Notes under the pieces: model-generated
What the model was told of the DNA's origin: nothing
The model's input: the letters and a program-made list of their open reading frames with translations, nothing else
Databases searched by the model: none
Made by a program: the position numbers and the translations under genes
Source: Pseudomonadota bacterium
GTDB taxonomy: Bacteria > Pseudomonadota > Gammaproteobacteria > Xanthomonadales > Xanthomonadaceae
Direction of reading: 5' to 3'
Length of the DNA stretch: 5,623 bases
NCBI GenBank assembly: GCA_023425225.1
Contig: JAFADB010000004.1
Span: 1-5,623 of the forward strand
In this document: positions 1 through 5,055 of the stretch, one piece after another
Layout: each line of letters starts with the position of its first letter
Position numbering within the stretch: position 1 is the first letter of the stretch

Positions 1-65
1 TTGATCGGCTCACGCCCGATCAGGTCTACTTCAACCAGCCGCTGCCCTGGCCGAAGGCAGCTTGA
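1..65 (+). CDS. IS3-family transposase OrfB, C-terminal fragment
   Basis: The frame beginning at base 3 reads DRLTPDQVYFNQPLPWPKAA and stops at TGA (63-65). The motif L-T-P-D-Q-V-Y-F, placed 10-20 residues before the stop, is characteristic of the extreme C-terminus of IS3-type integrase-like (rve) transposases, where it follows the RPHxSL segment. That segment and the catalytic DDE residues lie upstream of the window. In a complete element this protein would cut and join the IS ends during copy-out-paste-in transposition. It is transcribed towards the convergent TPR-sulfotransferase gene, whose stop codon is 66 bases away. Only 20 residues are visible, so the family is well supported but the subgroup is not, and I cannot tell whether the transposase is intact. 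Confidence 0.75.
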   Translation, partial: DRLTPDQVYFNQPLPWPKAA

Positions 66-101
66 ACCCGCAGGCGATCCACTTATCGAACACGGCCTGA
101 C

Positions 102-128
102 TGTTCAAACGAATGGGGCCAGCTCTCA
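102..128. repeat. Putative right terminal inverted repeat of the IS
   Basis: Between the transposase stop and the sulfotransferase stop lies a non-coding tail ending GTTCAAACGAATGGGGCCAG followed by CTCTCA. Read inward from the edge it begins TGAGAGCTGGCCCC, the kind of terminus seen in IS3 elements. The inner boundary is arbitrary because the partner repeat is not in the window. Confidence 0.4.
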
Positions 129-131
129 GGC

Positions 132-1742
132 CTAGAGCCCCGCCTGTGACAGCAATTCCCGCAGCGGATCCAGTGATGCTCCGTACTTGCGCCAACGTCC
201 TTGGAAACCTGCATGCAGCGGTGCCCGCACCTGCACTGCGCTGGCGGTGGCCGACGGCTCCTTGTTCTGGTGAAAGTTGAGACAGGCATCGTCCCAGGGA
301 AGACCGCAATGCGCCAACAGCTCCCGGGTTACCCCTTTCTGGTCCGCCACAAGCTGTTCGTAGTGGAGCTCCAACACCCTGCCCGGAAACATCTCCGCCC
401 AACGCTTCATCAGCCTGTCGAAAAGGATGAAATAACGACCGACATCCAGGATGTCGAAAGAATAATCATAGAAAGGGGATTCCAGCGCGAAAAGCTGCCG
501 GAAATTACCTATGCACGTATCCATGGGGTCGCGCCGCAGACAGACGATCCGTGCATTGGGCAGCGCATGAAGGATGTGTCCAACATACTGAAAATTGTGC
601 GGCAACTTGTCGACAAAACGCGGCGTATGCCCCGTCCCAGGACGGGTGGAAGCAACATAGGCATTGCCCAGTGCATGCCAATCCATGCCAGACGTGCGCG
701 CAAGCACGTCCTTGTCGAGCATCGATCTCGTCGTGCTACCACTGACGCGCTTGGTTTGCAGCGGAAAATTGTTCAGCTCACCGGCCGAATGAACATGTGC
801 ATGACTGCAAAGGATGCGCTCGACCAGCGTGGTTCCGGACCGCGGCATTCCGACCACGAAGATCGGCTCGTCGCTTTCGAAGCCCGGCGCATGGGGAGGC
901 AGGTTTCCGAAAGTGGAAGCGATCGCGTCGAACAGTTCTTCGTCTCTGCTGGATTCGTAGCCGCGACGTGCGGCCAGCACGGCTTTCCCTGCAATTAGGT
1001 ATTCAAACGAGGCGGTGTAGTCCGCAAGGTCTTCCAACTCTCGTGAGATCGCCAGGTTCAGGTATACGGCTGCGGCAGGATCCGCCTCGTGCTGTCCGAG
1101 AAGTTCTCGCAACAGAGACAGATGATTGTTATCCATGGTCTGCCTGCGGAGCTGTGCCCGCGCGAGATGAGCCTTCCAGAAGCGAGGCTCGAGGCCAATA
1201 CAGGCTTCGTATTCGCGTTCGGCGCGCTCAACCGCCCCCGAAAACATAAGTGATGTCGCCAGGTTGTAGTGATAGTTTGCCCGCCCAGGCGCACGCTCGA
1301 CCGCGGCTTCAAACGCCTTTGCAGCCAGAGCGTGGGCATTGGCCTGGGTAAGCACGACGCCGACCGTGTCAAGGGACAATGCGTCCTGTGCCTCCAACTG
1401 CAGCGCATGCGCGGCTGATTCATGGGCGGCCCGCAGGTCCCCTGCCCCGGCATAGGCGCGAGCCAACTGGGCAAGATAGTCCTGGCGCTGGGGATTCAGC
1501 CGGACTGCTTCCCGGAGGTGGGCAATCGCAGGACCCAACTGGCGCATCCCCATCGCGGCTACACCAGCAATGAATTGCAGGCCCGCATGATCATGAACCT
1601 GGGACATCAGTCGCTTGGCGATGAGTGCAGCACCTGGCCAGTCCCCATGGTTGAGCCTCCCGATGCTGTCGGCATACAGACGCTTGATCTGTTCGGGTGT
1701 GAGTTGTGCGTTCAAGCCATTGACCAACAAGGAAAGCTCCAT
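132..1742 (-). CDS. TPR-repeat sulfotransferase family protein (536 aa)
   Basis: This protein fuses a tetratricopeptide-repeat N-terminus to a PAPS-dependent sulfotransferase domain of the Sulfotransfer_3 / tyrosylprotein-sulfotransferase-like type, which moves sulfate from PAPS to an acceptor. Residues about 55-200 form four to five TPR units with the expected A, Y/F and P positions (for example around AFEAAVERAP and EYEACIGLEP). The sulfotransferase domain spans about 292-495. The PAPS 5'-phosphosulfate loop is GMPRSGTT (298-305), a GE pair sits at 321-322 where TPSTs carry their catalytic glutamate, and RRDPMDTC (403-410) marks the 3'-phosphate region. In that region the Ser often found two residues after TC is Gly412. 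There is no signal peptide or membrane segment, so it is probably cytoplasmic. The start is the ATG before ELSLLVNGL; its ribosome site is weak, but no better start lies upstream. Local G+C is lower than in the flanking genes (bases 421-480 hold 23 G/C of 60), and an IS end adjoins the stop, which suggests transfer. The acceptor (protein, polysaccharide or lipid) is unknown. Confidence 0.88.
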   Translation of the reverse strand: MELSLLVNGLNAQLTPEQIKRLYADSIGRLNHGDWPGAALIAKRLMSQVHDHAGLQFIAGVAAMGMRQLGPAIAHLREAVRLNPQRQDYLAQLARAYAGAGDLRAAHESAAHALQLEAQDALSLDTVGVVLTQANAHALAAKAFEAAVERAPGRANYHYNLATSLMFSGAVERAEREYEACIGLEPRFWKAHLARAQLRRQTMDNNHLSLLRELLGQHEADPAAAVYLNLAISRELEDLADYTASFEYLIAGKAVLAARRGYESSRDEELFDAIASTFGNLPPHAPGFESDEPIFVVGMPRSGTTLVERILCSHAHVHSAGELNNFPLQTKRVSGSTTRSMLDKDVLARTSGMDWHALGNAYVASTRPGTGHTPRFVDKLPHNFQYVGHILHALPNARIVCLRRDPMDTCIGNFRQLFALESPFYDYSFDILDVGRYFILFDRLMKRWAEMFPGRVLELHYEQLVADQKGVTRELLAHCGLPWDDACLNFHQNKEPSATASAVQVRAPLHAGFQGRWRKYGASLDPLRELLSQAGL

Positions 1743-1753
1743 GATAGCGACAC

Positions 1754-1783
1754 TTGCTTGGACAGCCGGCCGCCACCGATAAG
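1754..1783 (+). promoter_or_regulatory. Weak candidate sigma70 promoter for the M13 peptidase
   Basis: TTGCTT (1754-1759) and GATAAG (1778-1783) are separated by 18 bases and match the -35 and -10 consensus at 3/6 and 4/6 positions. It would give a leader of roughly 140 bases. In high-GC genomes such matches are often chance, so this is only a candidate. Confidence 0.18.
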
Positions 1784-1881
1784 GATGTACCTCGACGTAG
1801 CCACGCTCCGTCAGCAGGACCGGGGCTCCATGACCTTCGACACCCTTGCTCTCGCCTGCTCGGGCGTACAGTCTTGCTGTT

Positions 1882-1899
1882 GGCCCCCTTGGCGGGGCC
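1882..1899 (+). other. GC-rich hairpin in the leader of the M13 peptidase gene
   Basis: GGCCCC (1882-1887) and GGGGCC (1894-1899) form a perfect six-pair stem with loop CTTGGC. No U-run follows it, so it is not a standard terminator. It ends 19 bases before the GGAG ribosome site and just before an in-frame ATG (1902), where it might affect initiation or mRNA stability. Its function is inferred only from position. Confidence 0.3.
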
Positions 1900-1918
1900 T
1901 CATGACTTGTTCTGGCCT

Positions 1919-1922
1919 GGAG
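1919..1922 (+). promoter_or_regulatory. Ribosome binding site that decides the GTG start of the M13 peptidase
   Basis: GGAG lies six bases upstream of GTG (1929-1931). This spacing is ideal and favours the GTG over the in-frame ATG at 1902. Starting at the GTG also puts the signal peptide directly at the N-terminus, with lipobox Cys at residue 22. Confidence 0.65.
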
Positions 1923-1928
1923 CCTCCC

Positions 1929-4031
1929 GTGACACTTCGCAAACCCCGAGTCCTGCTGCTTTCCCTGGCCGTCATGGCCTCCCTGTCCGCCTGCAAGAAG
2001 CCCGAAGAGGCCGCTGCACCACAAGCCGCACAGGGCGACCAGCCCGCGTCGCACGCGCTGACGATCGACGAAAGCAAGCTGCCCGCCTACAACGCCTTTT
2101 CTCCCGACGACCTGGATCCGGCCAAGAACGCCTGCACCGACTTCAACGGCTACGTGAACGGCAAGTGGCTGGCCGCCAACGAGATTCCGGGCGACCGCAC
2201 CAGCTGGGGTGCGTTCTCGATCCTGGACGAACGTTCGGTGGCGGTGCAGCACCAGCTCGCCGAGCAGGCCGCCGCCGATCCGCACGCCACCGGCGTGGAG
2301 AAGATCGTCGGTGACTTCTGGGCCACCGGCATGGACGAGGCCAAGATCGATGCCCAGGGCATCGATCCGCTCAAGCCGCAGTTGGCCGCCATCGACGGCC
2401 TGAAGGACGGCCCGGCCATCGCCGACTACCTGCGCCAGAGCGCGGCCAAGGGCGAGAACTTCCTGTTCGGCTTCGGCGCCGAGGCCGATTTCAAGGACTC
2501 GGCGATGAACATCGCCTATGCCTCGCAGGGCGGACTCGGCCTGCCGGACAAGAGCTACTACTTCGACAAGGACAAGGCCGACAAGCTGGCCGCCTATCAG
2601 GCGCACGTGGCCAAGGTGCTGGAGCTGTCCGGCGTGCCGGCCGCCGATGCGCAGAAGCAGGCCAAGGACGTGGTCGCCTTCGAGACCCGCCTGGCCAAGG
2701 TGTCCAAGTCCAGCGAGGAGATGTCGCGCGACGTGTCGCTGTTCTACCACCCGGTCACGCTGGCCGAGGCCGACAAGCTCACCCCGAACTTCCCGTGGAG
2801 CGCGTTCTTCGAGTCCCAGGGCGTGGCCGCGCCGGAGAAGTTCTCGCTGGCCATCCCCGCTTTCCACGAGGAGGTCAGCAAGGCGCTGGCGGATACCGAT
2901 CCGGCGGTGTGGCGCGCCTACCTGCGCTTCCACACCGTGGACGAGGCCGCGCCGTACCTGAGCAACGCCTTCGTGCAGGAGAGCTACGACTTCTACGGCA
3001 AGACCCTCAACGGGCAGAAGGAAATGAAGCCGCGCTGGAAGCGCGTGCTCGACACCATCAACGACGACGCCGGCGAGGCGCTGGGCCAGATGTACGTGAA
3101 GGTGGCCTTCTCGCCCGACGCCAAGACCCGGATGGAGGAACTGGTCGGCAACCTGCGCACCGCGCTCAAGGCCCGCATCGAGAAGCTCAGCTGGATGAGC
3201 GACGACACCAAGGCCAAGGCCATCGCCAAGTGGGAGACCTTCACTCCCAAGATCGGCTATCCGGACAAGTGGCGTGACTGGGCCGGCCTGCAGACCAGCC
3301 GCGACAGCTACCTGGCCAACGTCGAGGCGGCCAAGGAGTTCAACTACAAGTGGAACCTGTCCAAGATCGGCAAGCCGGTGGACAAGACCGAATGGGGCAT
3401 GACGCCGCAGACGGTCAACGCCTACTACAACCCGCTGCAGAACGAGGTCGTGTTCCCGGCCGCCATCCTGCAGCCGCCGTTCTTCGATCCCAAGGCCGAC
3501 GACGCCTTCAACTACGGCGGCATCGGCGCGGTGATCGGCCACGAGATGACCCATGGCTACGATGACCAGGGCGCGCGCTTCGGACCCACCGGCAACTTCG
3601 AGGACTGGTGGACCCCAGCCGACGCCAAGGGCTTCAAGGCGCTGACCGGCAAGCTGGTCAACCAGTTCAACGGCTACGAAGTCGACGGCCAGAAGGTCAA
3701 CGGCAACCTGACCCTGGGCGAGAACATCGCCGACCTGGGCGGCATCAATACCGCCTACGACGCGATGAAGAAGGCCACCGACGGCCAGCCCGACCCGAAG
3801 GTCGGCGGGCTGACCCGCGACCAGAACTTCTTCATCAACTGGGCCACGGTGTGGCGCACCAAGTACACCCCGGAGAACGCCAAGGTCCGCCTGACCACCG
3901 ATCCGCATGCCCCGGCGCAGTTCCGCGCGATGGGCGCGCCGTCCAACATGCCGGCGTTCGCCGCGGCCTTCGAGTGCAAGGCCGGCGACCCGATGGTGCG
4001 TGGCGGCGAGCAGCAGGTGGTGATCTGGTAA
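1929..4031 (+). CDS. M13-family zinc metallopeptidase, lipoprotein (neprilysin/PepO-like, 700 aa)
   Basis: This is a gluzincin endopeptidase of family M13, which cuts short peptides on the amino side of hydrophobic residues. A lipoprotein signal runs from basic RKPR (4-7) through a hydrophobic core to the lipobox LSAC, with Cys22 as the lipidation site. Lys23 follows rather than Asp, which suggests an outer-membrane lipoprotein facing the periplasm. The N-terminal M13 domain covers about 60-440 and the catalytic domain 490-700. Key residues are NAYY (497-500, substrate backbone binding), HEMTH (538-542, with zinc ligands H538 and H542 and catalytic E539), E598 in GENIAD (third zinc ligand) with D602, and H660 and R666, which are spaced like neprilysin H711 and R717. 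The protein ends in the conserved aromatic VVIW, so it looks complete and active. Length is normal for bacterial members. Its G/C-rich codon third positions fit the chromosome. It is monocistronic: divergent from the upstream gene and followed by a strong terminator 26 bases after the stop. The physiological substrate is unknown. Confidence 0.95.
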   Translation: MTLRKPRVLLLSLAVMASLSACKKPEEAAAPQAAQGDQPASHALTIDESKLPAYNAFSPDDLDPAKNACTDFNGYVNGKWLAANEIPGDRTSWGAFSILDERSVAVQHQLAEQAAADPHATGVEKIVGDFWATGMDEAKIDAQGIDPLKPQLAAIDGLKDGPAIADYLRQSAAKGENFLFGFGAEADFKDSAMNIAYASQGGLGLPDKSYYFDKDKADKLAAYQAHVAKVLELSGVPAADAQKQAKDVVAFETRLAKVSKSSEEMSRDVSLFYHPVTLAEADKLTPNFPWSAFFESQGVAAPEKFSLAIPAFHEEVSKALADTDPAVWRAYLRFHTVDEAAPYLSNAFVQESYDFYGKTLNGQKEMKPRWKRVLDTINDDAGEALGQMYVKVAFSPDAKTRMEELVGNLRTALKARIEKLSWMSDDTKAKAIAKWETFTPKIGYPDKWRDWAGLQTSRDSYLANVEAAKEFNYKWNLSKIGKPVDKTEWGMTPQTVNAYYNPLQNEVVFPAAILQPPFFDPKADDAFNYGGIGAVIGHEMTHGYDDQGARFGPTGNFEDWWTPADAKGFKALTGKLVNQFNGYEVDGQKVNGNLTLGENIADLGGINTAYDAMKKATDGQPDPKVGGLTRDQNFFINWATVWRTKYTPENAKVRLTTDPHAPAQFRAMGAPSNMPAFAAAFECKAGDPMVRGGEQQVVIW

Positions 4032-4057
4032 TCCCGGCACCATGCTGACCGAATGGG

Positions 4058-4088
4058 AAAAGGCCCGGTTCGTCCGGGCCTTTTCTTT
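4058..4088 (+). terminator. Rho-independent terminator of the M13 peptidase gene
   Basis: AAAAGGCCCGG (4058-4068) pairs perfectly with CCGGGCCTTTT (4074-4084) around loop TTCGT, giving an 11-pair stem that runs into T-rich CTTT. It starts 26 bases after the TAA stop. The A/T flanks on both sides could let it work on the minus strand as well, though no gene reads into it from the right nearby. Confidence 0.95.
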
Positions 4089-4254
4089 GGTTGTTCCGGA
4101 TTGGCGGACGGGCGGTCCCTGCTCAACTGTTGCGAAGCCGGCGCGGGAAACCTGCGGCGGCGGCAGACCAAGGCCCGTTCCTATATGCCACTGAACGAGG
4201 GATGCCCGGCTTGTTCGGCCCGCTCCTTTGCACTCCATGGTTCCCCTGGAATCC

Positions 4255-4278
4255 GTAGGTCGAGGCCAAGCCCCCGAC
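4255..4278 (+). repeat. GTAG-headed REP-like hairpin
   Basis: A GTAG tetranucleotide (4255-4258) is followed by an imperfect hairpin: GTCG (4259-4262) pairs with CGAC (4275-4278) and GGC (4264-4266) pairs with GCC (4270-4272), with an A/CC internal loop. This resembles the GTAG (SMAG-type) REPs known from Stenotrophomonas maltophilia. The stem is short and imperfect and only one copy is seen here, so the call is tentative. Confidence 0.35.
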
Positions 4279-4346
4279 ACGCATGAACCCGGCCTCCCGC
4301 ATCAGCCGTATGGGGCCGATCTACGCTTTCCGTGGAAATACCGATC

Positions 4347-4463
4347 GTCGTCCCCGCGCAGGCGGGGACCCAGTGTCTGTGCCTTGAAAGATGCAGCTAC
4401 CGGGAGATTGCATAGCGGGTTGCTCACCGCAAGGCACTGGGGCCCCGCCGGCGCGGGGACGAC
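4347..4463. repeat. REPIN-like inverted pair of REP sequences
   Basis: Two REP units face each other across about 45 bases. The left arm begins GTCGTCCCCGCGCAGGCGGG (from 4347) and the right arm, read on the minus strand from 4463, begins GTCGTCCCCGCGCCGGCGGG. The first 29 bases of the arms match at 27 positions. Both then reach GCCTT, with six extra bases (TCTGTG) in the left arm. Each arm is itself a hairpin: stem 4350-4357/4362-4369 on the left and 4443-4448/4453-4458 on the right. Such pairs are non-autonomous elements mobilised in trans by a RAYT (TnpA-REP) transposase; none is encoded in this window. The location in a convergent 3' region is typical. Confidence 0.8.
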
Positions 4464-4464
4464 A

Positions 4465-4496
4465 GGTTCACTATTGCTCGGGTTCACCATTGCTAA
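4465..4496. repeat. 16-base tandem duplication, first pair
   Basis: GGTTCACTATTGCTCG (4465-4480) is followed immediately by GGTTCACCATTGCTAA (4481-4496). They match at 13 of 16 positions. The pair begins one base after the right REP arm. Confidence 0.6.
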
Positions 4497-4506
4497 CGTG
4501 AGCCAC

Positions 4507-4538
4507 GCCGCTTCAGCTGACAGCCACTTCAGCTGACA
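4507..4538. repeat. 16-base tandem duplication, second pair
   Basis: GCCGCTTCAGCTGACA (4507-4522) is followed directly by GCCACTTCAGCTGACA (4523-4538). They match at 15 of 16 positions. The unit sequence is unrelated to the first pair but has the same length. Confidence 0.7.
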
Positions 4539-4540
4539 AT

Positions 4541-4592
4541 CGTCCGATCCCGGGTTTCCTCCGGACAGTAGTGCGCTTTCCCGGGAATGACG
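4541..4592. repeat. Degenerate inverted repeat, possible REP remnant
   Basis: CGTCCGATCCCGGG (4541-4554) opposes CCCGGGAATGACG (4580-4592), whose reverse complement is CGTCATTCCCGGG. The CGTC heads and TCCCGGG blocks agree, with a one-base length difference between them. The arms resemble the ends of common proteobacterial REPs, but the internal hairpins are missing, so this may be a decayed copy or chance. Confidence 0.35.
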
Positions 4593-4740
4593 CGAAGAGG
4601 ATTCGATACGCAAGCGTCGATCCGGGCCCTAGGGAACCTGGGCACGCCCGAAGCCCTTTACAGGCATTCGCATCACAACGGCGAAGCTTCCCCGGACAGC
4701 GTGCACATGACCAGCTGCGCCGGGACGACACGGAAATCGC

Positions 4741-5055
4741 CTACGGCTTCTCCGCCGCCTGCTCGCCGAACACCGTCCGGCAATCGACGCGGATCTGCTC
4801 GCCATTGCCGCGCCAGGTGAACGTGCGGCAATGCCGGTTGCCCTGCTGGCTTTCCTCCACCTTCACCGCGTAGAACGCCTGCGCCAGTTCGGTGCGGCTG
4901 ACGGTGCCGTCGCCGTTCCAGTCCATGTCACGCATCTCCACGCCGCGGGTGATCGCCATGCCGGCGAACCATGCGTAGGCCAGCCACGCCAGCACCAGCA
5001 GCACGACCACCACCAGCACGCGGCGCCGGCCGCTGAACGGACCGCGCAGGATCAT
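4741..5055 (-). CDS. Small membrane-anchored single EF-hand protein (104 aa), coupled to murA
   Basis: The protein has a short basic N-terminus, one strongly hydrophobic segment (about 13-33, VLVVVVLLVLAWLAYAWF in its core) and a mostly polar remainder. Residues 45-56 (DWNGDGTVSRTE) are a complete canonical EF-hand calcium loop: D45, N47, D49, G50, V52 and E56 fill loop positions 1, 3, 5, 6, 8 and 12. Topology by charge (three Arg before the segment) places the C-terminal part, with the loop and Cys76 and Cys92, in the periplasm, where a disulfide is possible. A single EF-hand usually needs dimerisation or a partner to bind calcium tightly. The ATG overlaps the murA stop as ATGA, and a GGAGG site lies five bases upstream, so it is almost certainly co-transcribed and translationally coupled with murA. 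I know no assigned function. No terminator is visible after its stop. Confidence 0.85.
   Translation of the reverse strand: MILRGPFSGRRRVLVVVVLLVLAWLAYAWFAGMAITRGVEMRDMDWNGDGTVSRTELAQAFYAVKVEESQQGNRHCRTFTWRGNGEQIRVDCRTVFGEQAAEKP

Larger units (their letters stand above)
1..128 (+). mobile_element. Right end of an IS3-family insertion sequence (partial)
   Basis: The window opens inside an insertion sequence. Bases 3-65 encode the last 20 residues of a DDE transposase, and about 60 non-coding bases follow before the element appears to stop. The tail ends GGGGCCAGCTCTCA; its reverse complement begins TGAGAGCTGGCCCC, which fits the TG...CA termini usual for IS3 elements. I place the outer edge at about base 128, but 126 is also possible. 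If it is 128, a three-base target duplication would be GGC (129-131). The left end lies outside the window, so neither the inverted repeat nor the duplication can be confirmed here. The IS-family call rests on the transposase C-terminus and the terminal bases, not on a match to a named element. Confidence 0.7.
1743..1928. other. Divergent intergenic region between sulfotransferase and M13 peptidase
   Basis: These 186 bases separate two genes that point away from each other, so they must hold the 5' controls of both. I see one weak sigma70-like candidate on the plus strand, a GC-rich hairpin near the peptidase start, and no convincing promoter for the sulfotransferase. No clear operator palindrome or riboswitch fold is visible. 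Confidence 0.6.
4089..4740. other. Gene-free 650-base intergenic region rich in repeats
   Basis: No open frame here has a ribosome site, family motif or credible codon use. The first 165 bases (4089-4254) show nothing I can name. After that come a GTAG-headed hairpin (4255-4278), an inverted REP pair (4347-4463), two 16-base tandem duplications (4465-4538) and a degenerate inverted pair (4541-4592). Bases 4593-4740 contain only small palindromes such as CCCTAGGG (4627-4634) and no tRNA, CRISPR or terminator. Both flanking transcription units end in this space (peptidase from the left, murA/EF-hand from the right), so it is a convergent 3' region, a common place for REP elements. Confidence 0.75.

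Noticed and set aside
201..998. Plus-strand open frame of 265 codons opposite the sulfotransferase
   Set aside because: It lies antisense to a gene with clear motifs and shows no domain or ribosome site.
132..1742. RaxST-type system with a RaxX-like sulfated peptide
   Set aside because: The protein has a TPR half, and no small acceptor, peptidase-transporter or other rax-like gene lies nearby in this window.
1743..1800. Promoter for the sulfotransferase on the minus strand (TACATC / TTATCG as -10)
   Set aside because: No acceptable -35 lies 16-18 bases upstream of either hexamer.
1422..1928. Plus-strand extension of the peptidase frame back to 1422
   Set aside because: It runs antisense to the sulfotransferase and places about 169 residues before an obvious lipoprotein signal. 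The GTG at 1929 with GGAG fits far better.
1743..4280. Minus-strand frame open from 4280 through the whole M13 peptidase and into the sulfotransferase, giving a 1382-codon reading frame
   Set aside because: The part opposite the peptidase lacks any family motif and is Val/Leu/Gly/Arg-rich, as expected for the complement of a high-GC gene. The real protein begins at the ATG ending at 1742.
4053..4286. Small plus-strand frame of 77 codons after the peptidase
   Set aside because: Its start lies at the intrinsic terminator stem, and it has no ribosome site and no recognisable composition.
4347..4538. CRISPR array
   Set aside because: The repeats are inverted or directly adjacent 16-mers without spacers of regular length, and no cas genes are present.
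4302..4613. Minus-strand frame of 103 codons over the REP pair
   Set aside because: It translates the inverted repeats themselves (for example RLRGDDD and PAPAGPQ), a common artefact of REP sequences.
4690..4740. Terminator after the EF-hand gene on the minus strand
   Set aside because: Only weak GC complementarity (CCCGG/CCGGG) with long loops and no T-run was found.
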